Source: Alphaproteobacteria bacterium 41-28
GTDB taxonomy: Bacteria; Pseudomonadota; Alphaproteobacteria; UBA9655
Length of the DNA stretch: 50,389 bases
Assembly (NCBI GenBank): GCA_001897795.1
Contig: MKUL01000055.1
Coordinates: forward strand, 1 to 50,389
Reading direction: 5' to 3'
The notes below the pieces were generated by a model. That model saw only the letters and a program-made list of their open reading frames with translations, searched no databases and had not been told where the DNA came from. A program made the translations under genes and the position numbers. Positions 18,077 to 25,696 of this stretch are shown in pieces (the stretch's first letter is position 1; each line of letters begins with the position of its first letter).

Positions 18077-18331
18077 TTAATCTTTTTTTGAATTATCACT
18101 TGAGAGATTCCAATCCGAACTTGAATTAAATCTCTTAGGCTGTCTTCTTTGTGGAGGCTTACCTTTATTCTCTGTTAATCCCTCCTTTTTTGCAGCTAAT
18201 GGAATTGTTGGTTTAATCCCTATTTTACCCTCTTCACGCTTGGGATCATCATTAGCTAATAGAGGGCAAAGAGCTGACATTAAGAAACTCAAAGTTAGAG
18301 AAGCCAAAATGATTTTAGGGGACGACTTCAT
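18077..18331 (-). CDS. Small exported protein, 84 aa
   Basis: Upstream of tdk on the same strand, 58 bp away. AAGGAG stands about eight bases before the ATG, supporting a real gene. The signal peptide (IILASLTLSFLMSALCPLLA) is cleaved before NDDPKR. The mature 55 residues are highly polar and basic, rich in Lys, Pro, Gln and Ser (KPPQRRQPKRFNSSSDW), and probably unfolded. Function is unknown. Confidence 0.65.
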   Translation of the reverse strand: MKSSPKIILASLTLSFLMSALCPLLANDDPKREEGKIGIKPTIPLAAKKEGLTENKGKPPQRRQPKRFNSSSDWNLSSDNSKKD

Positions 18332-18509
18332 GGCACACTCCTTTTCAAGGAATTAAAAAAACCGCTTAAAAGCTATTATAAAATCTATTTTTGGGAAGTC
18401 AATCTTTCTCTAGCTTTTGTTTTGATACAAATTAGGATGATTGAAACTGGCAACTTTGAAGGCAGTGGCTATTCTTTAGCAAACCAGAGCTCTTTCGTCA
18501 AATTTAAGG

Positions 18510-18538
18510 TTGCCAGAAAGGTCAAAACTCAGCTATTT
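18510..18538 (+). promoter_or_regulatory. Candidate promoter of tRNA-Ser
   Basis: TTGCCA (18510-18515), 17-bp spacer, CTATTT (18533-18538). Initiation would fall near 18546, eight bases before the mature tRNA 5' end. Confidence 0.5.
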
Positions 18539-18553
18539 TCAGCTCATTCCAAT

Positions 18554-18643
18554 GGAGAGGTGGCCGAGCGGTCGAAGGCGCACGATTGGAAATCGTGTAT
18601 ACGGGAAACCGTATCGAGGGTTCGAATCCCTCTCTCTCCGCCA
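18554..18643 (+). tRNA. tRNA-Ser (GGA anticodon)
   Basis: A 90-nt class II tRNA with encoded CCA. The acceptor GGAGAGG pairs with TCTCTCC (one G-U), the anticodon loop is ATTGGAAAT with GGA, a long variable arm TACGGGAAACCGTA is present, and the T arm GAGGGTTCGAATCCCTC is canonical. It reads UCC and UCU serine codons. Immediately downstream begins a GIY-YIG-type element. Confidence 0.97.
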
Positions 18644-18959
18644 GCCTTCGCTGCTTCGCAGCTACGGCTGACAAGCCAATAAGAAAAAAGAAGCAGCGAA
18701 GGCTGCCCAACGAAGCCTTGGCGAAGGCGGGCTAAAATGAAATATGTGTATTTATTAGAAAGTATAAATTATCCTGGCCAAAAGTATATCGGCTTAACCG
18801 ACAATGTTAGTGCTCGACTTAAGGCTCATAATGCAGGTCAATCACTTTATGCGATTAATAACATATGTAGCTTTTACTGAAGAAACAAAGGCTATCGCTT
18901 TTGAAAAATATTTAAAAACTGCTTCAGGAAGAGCTTTCGCAAATAAAAAATTAAGATAG
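18644..18959 (+). mobile_element. tRNA-linked GIY-YIG element, decayed copy 1
   Basis: Starts at the base after the tRNA-Ser CCA. It consists of a structured leader of about 93 nt (inverted arms GCCTTCGCTGCTT and AAGCAGCGAAGGC, inner hairpin GCTGCTTCGCAGC, ending GAAGGCGGGCTAAAA) and the GIY-YIG reading frame at 18737. A related leader, with AGCTACGGCTG and the same GAAGGCGGGCTAAAA end, follows tRNA-Asp at 47444. That two unrelated tRNA genes are followed by the same arrangement suggests insertion at tRNA 3' ends. Confidence 0.6.
18737..18959 (+). pseudogene. GIY-YIG endonuclease-like protein, internal deletion and frameshift
   Basis: The first 37 codons read [20 protein letters not shown] and then TDNVSARLKAHNAGQS, the GIY-YIG core: VYLL strand, KYIG strand, conserved Arg in ARLKAHN. 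After that the frame runs to a premature TGA. In the next frame TYVAFTEETKAIAFEKYLKT and ASGRAFANKKLR continue to a stop at 18959, carrying the conserved catalytic Glu (AFEKYL). Against the usual 80-95 aa single-domain members, roughly ten codons including the middle H-T-x-K-P-W-x-L segment are missing, with a phase change. Very short proteins of this family (UPF0213/YhbQ-like) are normally intact; this copy is dead. Confidence 0.85.
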
Positions 18960-19250
18960 AAGGACGAGTACTTATTAACAAATAAGCTGCTTCGCAGCTA
19001 TCTCCTCTTGGTGAAGGGGGAGCCCTCCTCCCCCTTTGAAACGATTAAAACCTTCTAAATTGCTTGAGAAACGTGTCTTTGACATACCGCCTGAAGCGTT
19101 GAAATTAATTAGAGCGGTACATTTTTTTAATATGGCCAATTTTACGGAAAGGTTATTCTTGACATTTTGCCAAAGCTTTTCTATGATAAATATAGAATTG
19201 GTGAAATGTTTCCGAAAAAACTATTCATCTTTCGTAATGAATTACCCATC
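18960..19250. other. Intergenic region behind the GIY-YIG relic
   Basis: About 290 bp. Holds a short GCTGCTTCGCAGC hairpin identical to the one inside the element leader (18985-18998) and a strong G-rich hairpin listed separately. A 72-codon frame starting with TTG at 19036 was judged not to be a gene. Confidence 0.5.
19014..19037. terminator. Candidate hairpin terminator
   Basis: AAGGGGGAG (19014-19022) pairs perfectly with CTCCCCCTT (19028-19036) around a CCCTC loop, followed by TGAA. It is a strong stem but lacks a long T run on either strand, so it may be a structured repeat rather than a terminator. Confidence 0.4.
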
Positions 19251-19490
19251 TTAATCAGTAAATACCTTCGCACATCCATCGTGACAGGCAAGTCCCCCTT
19301 GTGAACATGATGTCATACACACATCATATATCTCGGTACCTCGCTGTTTTAATCTATCACATGCATCAAAACACTTGTCATGCCCAGCGGTGCAGGCTTC
19401 AATACACTTTTCTTTATTGGTCGCCATTGCGATATCGTTGATAAGAAAAGTTAAAGTCACTAATAAAGCTAATTTAAACTTGCTATTCAT
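19251..19490 (-). CDS. Exported cysteine-patterned mini-protein (twin C-x3-C), 79 aa
   Basis: AAGGGAGA stands seven bases before the ATG. The signal peptide (FKLALLVTLTFLINDIAMA) is followed by a mature domain of about 55 residues with eight cysteines in strict order: C-x3-C-x6-C-x3-C, then 13 residues, then C-x3-C-x6-C-x3-C. C-x3-C spacing puts paired cysteines on the same face of a helix, so each half could be a disulfide-stapled helical hairpin, as in other small twin C-x3-C or CHCH-like proteins. The two halves look like an internal duplication. It needs an oxidising compartment, consistent with export. Function is unknown; a metal- or surface-binding role is possible. Confidence 0.75.
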   Translation of the reverse strand: MNSKFKLALLVTLTFLINDIAMATNKEKCIEACTAGHDKCFDACDRLKQRGTEIYDVCMTSCSQGGLACHDGCAKVFTD

Positions 19491-19704
19491 ATCTAATCTC
19501 CCTTTTTAAGAATTCCACATGATGTGAAATTCTAACATATGAAAAATTAAAGGATAAAAGTTAACAGTTCGCTAAGAGAAATGGAAAACTTTTTTAGTTT
19601 CTAATCACTAATATCTAATAACCAATCAACCTTTCACAGAAGTTAACATAACCATGCGAAGGCTCCCCTTTGACGAACGCTCTAAAATCCTCTAAACGTT
19701 TAGC

Positions 19705-20379
19705 ATGCAAAAAGATATTTTGACCCTTATTGAAGGGTATCAGACATTTCGTGAACACTATTTTGATAAGGAGAACACTGCCTTTGCGGATTTGGTCCGC
19801 GAGGGTCAACGGCCAAAAATCCTTATGATTGCTTGTTCAGATTCTAGAGTCGACCCAGCAATTGTCATGAATTGTCAACCAGGAGATCTGTTCGTTATCC
19901 GCAACGTGGCCAACCTTGTCCCTCCCTATGAGGAAGATTTATCCTATCATGGAACAAGTGCAGCCTTAGAGTTTGGAATATGCGTCCTGGGTATCCGGCA
20001 TGTGATTCTTTTTGGCCATACCCAATGTGGAGGCATTCAAACGCTTTTAGAGCACTCCCATGAGAAATGTGGCCCCAAAAGCTTCCTCACGAAATGGATG
20101 GAACTTGCAAAGGCAGCCCATGATGCCATTACAGAATATCATGCGGAAAGCTCTATGGAAGAAAAAATAATCCTTTGTGGCCAATATTCCCTCATTAACT
20201 CTTTGAAAAACTTGAAGACATTCCCCTGGATAACAGAAAGAGTTAATCAGAATTCCCTCAGCCTTCATGCCTGGAATTTTGATATGTCCAAGGGAATCCT
20301 TGAAGAATATGATGAAAAAGAAAATTGCTTTAGAGCGATTACCTCTCCCTTGCCTGGATCTTTAAAAGCCTCATTTTAG
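19705..20379 (+). CDS. can: Beta-class carbonic anhydrase
   Basis: Interconverts CO2 and bicarbonate using zinc. 224 aa, typical of bacterial beta enzymes. Zinc ligands and the D-R dyad are present: C44, D46 and R48 in MIACSDSRVD, then H105 and C108 in FGHTQCGG. The substrate-pocket segment VIRNVANLVPPYE also fits. No signal peptide, so it acts in the cytoplasm, where it would feed bicarbonate to carboxylases. The ribosome site is weak. Its last nine bases overlap the convergent MFS gene. Confidence 0.97.
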   Translation: MQKDILTLIEGYQTFREHYFDKENTAFADLVREGQRPKILMIACSDSRVDPAIVMNCQPGDLFVIRNVANLVPPYEEDLSYHGTSAALEFGICVLGIRHVILFGHTQCGGIQTLLEHSHEKCGPKSFLTKWMELAKAAHDAITEYHAESSMEEKIILCGQYSLINSLKNLKTFPWITERVNQNSLSLHAWNFDMSKGILEEYDEKENCFRAITSPLPGSLKASF

Positions 20380-21576
20380 TCCCCTCTTTTCTTCTCTCCC
20401 GATCATCTTTAAAAAGACAACCGAAATTAAAAGCACAATTGAAAAAAAGTAAATGGGCATTGGGTAGAGGGTACCATCATGCAAAAATCCCATAATGAGG
20501 GTAAATAAAGAAATCAGCGTGTAGTAGAAAAACCCAAAGAGAGAAGAGGCAGTCCCAACGGCATGCTGATATTCCTCAAGCGCCAAGGAAAGACAATTGG
20601 GAATCACCATGGAACTTCCTGCAGAGATAATGGCCATACTTCCCACAGTTATGATAATGGAAAGAAGGTAAGGAGCAGACAAGGCTCCGCACATCAGGGT
20701 CGCAATAAGGAAGAAACTTGCTCCCCCAATCTGAACAAGGATCCCTCTCCATAAAATAGCTCTTGAGGTGAGATGGTCATGCAGACGTCTTGAAAGCCAG
20801 GCTCCTAGGACGGCCATAAGCGCAAGGCCAACAAATGTCAAACCATACACTGAAGGGCTTAGTCCTAAAAGATCAATAAGATAAAAAGATCCCTCGGCAT
20901 AATAGCTAAATTGAATTCCATTAACAGCGGCAACCACAATTGCGTAACCAAGAACACGCTTATCTTTTAAAAGGTCTAAAGCCATCTTTTTAAGGGGGTG
21001 CGTTGTTATTCGGTTAAGATGGGTTTCCGGCAGCTTAAGAATGACCGACAGAAAGACCAAAAGACCAGCCATCATGAGAAGGAGAAAGATGGAATGCCAA
21101 CCAAACATTTGATCAACAATCCCCCCTACAAAAGGACCAACTGCTGGAGAAAAGGAAAGAGCACCTGCAATGGTTGAATAAACTTTGCCTCGCTCAACAC
21201 CACGAAAAGCATCCCTGGCAACAGCTTGCCCTAACACGCTTCCCGTACTGCCTCCAAAAGCTTGTATGAACCGGCTTATCAATAAAAAGTGTATGGTGTC
21301 AGAAAAATAACATCCGACACATCCCAGTATAAAGATAAACAGGCCAGCTAAAAGACAAGGTTTTCGGCCAAATTTGTCTGAAAGCTTTCCCCAAAAAAGA
21401 GTGCCGACAGCAAATCCAGCCAGATAAATCGTAAGTGTATATTCAACCCAAGCATCAGGGACAGCTAAGCTTCGAGCAATATCCGGTAATGAAGGTGTAT
21501 AAATTGTTTCCGAAATTTGGGGAAGGCCTGCAATGATCGCAAGCAGCCAAATGGGTGGGAGTAGTGAAAGTTTCAT
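20371..21576 (-). CDS. MFS transporter, Bcr/CflA drug-resistance family
   Basis: 401 aa with about 12 TM helices. The DHA1-type signatures are visible: TIYLAGFAVGTLFWGKLSDK followed by FGRKPCLLAG (motif A after TM2), RFIQAFGGSTGSVLGQAVAR (motif B in TM4), and SFSPAVGPFVGGIVDQMFGW (motif C in TM5), which marks drug:H+ antiporters such as Bcr and CflA. The start IWLLAIIAGLPQISETIYTP is typical of the family. A GATGAG element precedes the ATG. It is convergent with can. Candidate substrates are small antibiotics or dipeptides, not decidable here. Confidence 0.93.
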   Translation of the reverse strand: MKLSLLPPIWLLAIIAGLPQISETIYTPSLPDIARSLAVPDAWVEYTLTIYLAGFAVGTLFWGKLSDKFGRKPCLLAGLFIFILGCVGCYFSDTIHFLLISRFIQAFGGSTGSVLGQAVARDAFRGVERGKVYSTIAGALSFSPAVGPFVGGIVDQMFGWHSIFLLLMMAGLLVFLSVILKLPETHLNRITTHPLKKMALDLLKDKRVLGYAIVVAAVNGIQFSYYAEGSFYLIDLLGLSPSVYGLTFVGLALMAVLGAWLSRRLHDHLTSRAILWRGILVQIGGASFFLIATLMCGALSAPYLLSIIITVGSMAIISAGSSMVIPNCLSLALEEYQHAVGTASSLFGFFYYTLISLFTLIMGFLHDGTLYPMPIYFFSIVLLISVVFLKMIGREEKRGLK

Positions 21577-22163
21577 TGTAAAATCTCATCGTTTAAATTC
21601 AAAAAATTTAGGCAAAAAATTAGTGTCCTGATCAAATCAGGTTCTAAAAATAAATCCTAAATCTAGGCTAAACGATGACAATTGTTTTCATTGCAACATT
21701 CACATTTAAAATAAACAAAAACACAAATCTCTTATTTAGAACAAAAAGTCAAGCCCTAAAATGAAATAATTTATTTTCTTCAGTAAGTGATTTTTGTCCA
21801 ACAATTATAGTATTGTCCACGATTCTGTATATGTGCTATCTGATCAAAAACAGCATTAGCATCTTTGCTCTGTCTAGCTTTTAGAAAATAAATAACACGT
21901 GGTGTCAGCTACGCTCCTGTAAAGCCATACAGCAGGTTTTATCCAGAGTACCAATAACTAATTCAACTCTTATACAGACTTTCGTTTGCCCTCGCGTCTG
22001 AACACGCACTTGACTGCGATCGTATCTTTTAAGACACATTGTCTTGTGCTGCTCTACGGATGGTCGAAGAAGTTACCTACTTGACTTATTAAGATTAGAA
22101 ATAAATAATTCTCATTATGCCAGTTTAAATTTAACAATTCAACCAACAAATATGGGAGGGTAT
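21577..22163. other. Long intergenic region with possible gene relics
   Basis: About 590 bp. The first 200 bp are AT-rich with no clear feature beyond a CCTGATCAAATCAGG palindrome near 21628. Between about 21780 and 22065 the minus strand gives two protein-like open stretches in different frames, one containing YDRSQVRVQTRGQTKVCIRV and ELVIGTLDKTC, the other VIYFLKARQSKDANAVFDQI and AHIQNRGQYYNCWTK. They may belong to one decayed gene, but no family was recognised and no start was found. Confidence 0.4.
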
Positions 22164-22595
22164 ATGATCATAATATGTAAAAAGATAGTGTTTTTAACAG
22201 CAATTTCTATCTTTTATTTTTCTTTTTCATCATTGTGTTTTGCAATGGAAGAACATGAAAGAGAGCGGGACAATAGCTTGCATGCGTATTATAACGTAAA
22301 AAACAGAGATAGCGTAAAAAACAGAGCTGAAGCGAGACGTCACCTTGAAGATGCAAAATTAAGCAATGAGAAATTTAGACGCATAGGAGGGGATAAGGCT
22401 ACATATGTGGAAAAGAGGGATGATATTAATGGATTGATAGAGATGGAGCCTACTTGCTGTGAGAGTTTCTGTAAATTCATAAAGGACAACCAACCAACTA
22501 TTAGTGTTATTTGTTCTGTTATAACTGTTTGCCTGAGTATATCATCTCAAAGTAATTTTATGAGTGTGCCTCAGGATAAGCCAAAACAAAGCTAA
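22164..22595 (+). CDS. Hypothetical exported protein, 143 aa
   Basis: The ATG at 22164 is preceded by GGGAGGG only three bases away; an in-frame ATG at 22152 is the alternative. An open frame extends upstream to 22044 but without signals. The signal peptide (KKIVFLTAISIFYFSFSSLC) ends FAM-EEHERE, a cleavage style shared with three other proteins here. The mature part is charged and helical (NRAEARRHLEDAKLSNEKFR), followed by a short cysteine pair (EPTCCESFCKF) and a hydrophobic C-terminal stretch (PTISVICSVITVCLSI) long enough to be a membrane anchor. Function unknown. Confidence 0.6.
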   Translation: MIIICKKIVFLTAISIFYFSFSSLCFAMEEHERERDNSLHAYYNVKNRDSVKNRAEARRHLEDAKLSNEKFRRIGGDKATYVEKRDDINGLIEMEPTCCESFCKFIKDNQPTISVICSVITVCLSISSQSNFMSVPQDKPKQS

Positions 22596-22957
22596 ACCGT
22601 TTTTTTAAGGGATTTTAGAAAAGATGCATAGTATACAAGGAGATAAATCTCGTTTCACTTTTTGGAAAGAAGCTAGTAGGAAAGATTTACAAAGAAAGGA
22701 CTCCAGGGGTTTTCGTTCAGACACTAATTAGTTTACCTTTAACAGATTTTTGATAAAAATTACTTATTATATAATTTAAATTATACATAAAATTGTAATT
22801 ATTCTGCATTACAATAGATTTTTCAAATAATTTATTTTCCCTAAAATGAAATTGGAAAAGAAGATAATGGTATATTCAAAATTTTAGAAAAATTTTATTT
22901 AATTCATCTCAGCTCATATGTTAAAATGTTTCATAATTAAGTTGGAAGGATTATTTT
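22596..22957. other. AT-rich intergenic region upstream of the LRR gene
   Basis: 362 bp. One tiny frame of 35 codons starts with ATG at 22624 without a ribosome site. The rest is very AT-rich and presumably holds the LRR gene promoter. No repeat, RNA gene or strong terminator seen. Confidence 0.5.
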
Positions 22958-23860
22958 ATGAAAAGATTTATTTGTCAATTAATAGTGATTGGGCTTTTGA
23001 CCTCAACAGCATCCGGCTGGGCTATGGAAGAAGACCAGGACATGCCTGATGCACATTTTCATATAAGTTTTTTATCCCGTCTCCAGGACAATTCACAGGA
23101 AGGTCCAGAAGTATCAGAAAACGGAGAGAATGCTATTCCTTTATTAAATCTAAATAGATGTGGTCTAAAGAAGCTTCCCCGGAGAATTTGTCATTTCACA
23201 GACCTGACGTGTCTCTATCTTAATAAAAATTTTCTTGAACTTCTTCCCCCCGAAATTGGCGCACTCGGAAACTTAACAGACCTTGATGCTAAGAAGAATC
23301 AAATAGTGGACCTTCCTGATGAATTAGGCAAACTCACAAATTTAACAAGGCTTTCTCTTAGCAATAACCGGCTGAAAACACTCCCAAAGACGATGGGAAA
23401 CCTTGTGAGTTTAACAGATCTTTCTCTTCTTAAAAACGAAATCGAAGATTTACCAGACGAAATGAGCTTCCTCTTAAAATTGGAACAACTTGACCTTGAC
23501 CAGAACAAGTTATCCATAATTCCTCCCTTCATTTTTCATCTTTCAAATTTAGAATTTCTTTTACTTGGACAGAATCGGATCACTATCGTACCCCCAGTGA
23601 TAGGTAAGCTCAGTAAGTTGAGAGAGCTTCGTCTTCGTGACAATGAATTAACAGCTCTTCCAAAAGAGGTGGGGCAACTTGTGGAATTGAGAATGCTTCA
23701 GGTTGAGGCGAATCCTAAATTAGATCAGCTGCCTCACTGCATAGGAAACCTGCCAAGGTTATCGGAATTATCTGTAGATGAATTTACTTCAATTCCAGAA
23801 CATTTACTTAAGGAAGAACAAGAACACAACATTCAAATAGAGAGAACTAAAAGTATGTAA
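22958..23860 (+). CDS. Exported leucine-rich repeat protein, 300 aa
   Basis: GGAAGG precedes the ATG. The signal peptide (FICQLIVIGLLTSTASGWAM) is followed by about 35 polar residues and then nine leucine-rich repeats, residues 63-271, almost all exactly 23 residues long. The consensus is L-x-x-N-x-L-x-x-L-P-x-x-I/M-G-x-L-x-x-L-x-x-L; for example SLSNNRLKTLPKTMGNLVSL at residue 133. This 23-residue, Leu-Pro-containing class is typical of Shoc2/PIRL-like eukaryotic LRRs and of many bacterial effectors. It forms a horseshoe for binding other proteins. No catalytic domain follows; the last 25 residues are polar. Likely a secreted or periplasmic binding protein; host target unknown. Confidence 0.88.
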   Translation: MKRFICQLIVIGLLTSTASGWAMEEDQDMPDAHFHISFLSRLQDNSQEGPEVSENGENAIPLLNLNRCGLKKLPRRICHFTDLTCLYLNKNFLELLPPEIGALGNLTDLDAKKNQIVDLPDELGKLTNLTRLSLSNNRLKTLPKTMGNLVSLTDLSLLKNEIEDLPDEMSFLLKLEQLDLDQNKLSIIPPFIFHLSNLEFLLLGQNRITIVPPVIGKLSKLRELRLRDNELTALPKEVGQLVELRMLQVEANPKLDQLPHCIGNLPRLSELSVDEFTSIPEHLLKEEQEHNIQIERTKSM

Positions 23861-23952
23861 ATCTTAATACACATAATGCTGATGGGAAAGAAGAAGAAAA
23901 ATCTTTAAGCGATTTTAAGCGAATGACTAACTGAGGATAACGCCAGAACTTA

Positions 23953-23982
23953 AAAAGGTTGGGCGATAAACCCAACCTTTTC
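23953..23982. terminator. Bidirectional rho-independent terminator
   Basis: AAAAGGTTGGG pairs with CCCAACCTTTT around CGATAAA, with A and T runs on the two sides, so it can stop both the LRR gene (plus) and the rhodanese gene (minus). Confidence 0.85.
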
Positions 23983-24010
23983 TGTTTAAAGTCGACACTT
24001 TCAGGGAATG

Positions 24011-24490
24011 TTATTTTACAATCGGATACTTATGTGTTTTCCATTCCGCAAACCCACCCGCCATTTCTTTCACAGGGTAGTCGAGAGAAGCAAATTTCAC
24101 AGCTGCCTTTTGGGCGAGGTTACATAAGAGTTCATAACAATAAATGACATTAACCTTATCTTTTGTCAGCCCGGGAAATTCGGTTTCAGATCCCGTAAAG
24201 CCATTATATTGATCATAAGGCACATTAATGGCTCCAGGAATATGGCCTTTGGCATAATCCTTTGCAGATCGAACATCAACAATTGTAATATTATTTGCCT
24301 TTTCCTCAATCATTCGATTAACACCGTAAGGATTCGTTTTGAAATCTAATTCGGCTGCAAAAAATTCAACAGCCTTCTTTGTGTTTTGAAGGGGAGATTG
24401 AGTTTGAGACCTTTGAGAATCAGCTTTCACAATGACTGTCGCTAAAAGTGAGATTCCCACAATAAGGGCAATTTTGGATGAATTTTTCAT
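24011..24490 (-). CDS. Exported rhodanese-domain protein
   Basis: Single rhodanese domain, 159 aa, with signal peptide (SSKIALIVGISLLATVIVKA). The ATG at 24490 has AAGGAAAAAACA before it; a longer frame from 24520 adds ten residues and is less likely. Domain landmarks: ITIVDVRSAKDYAKGHIPGA and INVPYDQ (N-terminal strand and GHIPGA motif), the active-site loop VIYCYELLCNLAQKAA with the catalytic cysteine, and the C-terminal MAGGFAEWKT. The active loop C-Y-E-L-L-C differs from classic sulfurtransferases, and the double cysteine may be redox-active. It would act in the periplasm in sulfur transfer or redox control. Confidence 0.88.
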   Translation of the reverse strand: MKNSSKIALIVGISLLATVIVKADSQRSQTQSPLQNTKKAVEFFAAELDFKTNPYGVNRMIEEKANNITIVDVRSAKDYAKGHIPGAINVPYDQYNGFTGSETEFPGLTKDKVNVIYCYELLCNLAQKAAVKFASLDYPVKEMAGGFAEWKTHKYPIVK

Positions 24491-24628
24491 TGTTTTTTCC
24501 TTTTTATATTTTGATTTCATGTCAATTTACGCGAGAGCTTGAATATTTTCAAGAGATATTGAAAGTGTTTCATGATGCTATGATTTGGCCTGAGTGCTTA
24601 TAAGAAAATTCTCGAAACCTATCTGAAG

Positions 24629-24679
24629 GCCTCCCTCACCCGCCGCTACGCGGCGACCTCTCCCACAAAGGGGAGAGGT
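24629..24679. repeat. Short double-hairpin intergenic repeat
   Basis: Contains GCCGCTACGCGGC and CCTCTCCCACAAAGGGGAGAGG, preceded by CCTCCCTCACCC. This kind of sequence recurs in intergenic DNA of many bacteria; only one copy is seen here. It lies upstream of rlpA. Confidence 0.6.
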
Positions 24680-24765
24680 AAAGTATAATTTATAGACCTA
24701 TCTCCCTGCTTGCAGAAATAAGAAGAGTCCTTTAATTTATCACTGAGACATAAAAGGGATAAACA

Positions 24766-25683
24766 GTGCGGCAAACATTTTTCCAGATTTCACTCCTCAT
24801 CGGGTTGTGTATGCTGCTTGTTGCTTGTTCCAGTGGCCCAGAGGAACGTGAAATATGCATTGACGGAACGTGTACTAAAGCCCCTAAAAAAGCTACCAGT
24901 CGACCCTATCAAATCAAAGGAATTTGGTATTATCCTCAACAGCATTTTGAATATGATGAGGTGGGGCTTGCATCCTACTATGGGGGAGGAGATGTTTTTC
25001 ATGGCCGCCCAACTGCAACGGGTGAAAGGTTCGATATGAATGATGTCTCAGCCGCTCATAAAACGCTCCCTCTTCCCTGTATCGCAGAGGTAACGAACCT
25101 TGAGAATGGCCGACAAATCCAGCTTAAAGTGAATGATCGGGGCCCCTTCGTAGAAGGTCGTATCATCGATGTTTCTCGACGGACGGCTCAGCTTTTAGGT
25201 TTTGAAGGAAAAGGCACGGCTAAAGTGCGAGTCCGCACACTAGTTCCCGATAGCTTAGCCCTTAATAATATTGATCCTTCCACAGTAATGCTTGCACAAT
25301 CAAAACCAACGACTTCAGAATTGGAAGCTGCTCCCGTGCTTGCAGAGGCCCTTCCTAGACTTCCGGACACACTTTTTGAAGAAGAAGAACCGACACCTGC
25401 ACGAGCAGAAGCTTCGCCTGTCCAGAATGCTCCTTCGAAACCATCGAGCTCAACGGGTATTTTTGTCCATGTTGGCAATTACGAAAGCCAGCATGAAGCT
25501 CTTGCCCTATCACAATCCTTAAACGGAATGACACAATCTCCCACCAAACCTGTTAAAAATAATGGCCCAAAACCCTATGCTGTGAGGGTCGGCCCTTTTC
25601 CAAGCATTCTGCATGCAAATCAAGTTCTTGATCAATTAGCAGATGCAGGGCATGTTATGTCTAGAATTGTAATTAACCGATGA
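24766..25683 (+). CDS. rlpA: RlpA-like septal lytic transglycosylase lipoprotein
   Basis: Outer-membrane lipoprotein that cuts glycan strands stripped of peptides at the septum. 305 aa from a GTG start with AAAAGGG upstream. The lipobox LLVAC places the lipidated Cys at residue 21. The double-psi beta-barrel spans about residues 67-155: GLASYYGGGDVFHGRPTATG, then ERFDMNDVSAAHKTLPLP, and the catalytic Asp in KVNDRGPFVEGRIIDVS. A disordered Pro/Glu linker leads to a C-terminal SPOR domain (about 230-305; IFVHVGNYESQHEALALSQS and PYAVRVGPFPSILHANQV), which binds denuded septal glycan. It heads a run with the D,D-carboxypeptidase and tmk, the common alphaproteobacterial order. Confidence 0.94.
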   Translation: MRQTFFQISLLIGLCMLLVACSSGPEEREICIDGTCTKAPKKATSRPYQIKGIWYYPQQHFEYDEVGLASYYGGGDVFHGRPTATGERFDMNDVSAAHKTLPLPCIAEVTNLENGRQIQLKVNDRGPFVEGRIIDVSRRTAQLLGFEGKGTAKVRVRTLVPDSLALNNIDPSTVMLAQSKPTTSELEAAPVLAEALPRLPDTLFEEEEPTPARAEASPVQNAPSKPSSSTGIFVHVGNYESQHEALALSQSLNGMTQSPTKPVKNNGPKPYAVRVGPFPSILHANQVLDQLADAGHVMSRIVINR

Positions 25684-25696
25684 AGGAAAAATAAGA

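Noticed and set aside
18422..18682. 86-codon frame across tRNA-Ser
   Set aside because: It overlaps the tRNA and the element leader; the apparent protein text is translated tRNA.
19036..19254. 72-codon plus-strand frame
   Set aside because: TTG start inside a hairpin, no ribosome site, no signal peptide or domain, and it overlaps the real mini-protein gene end.
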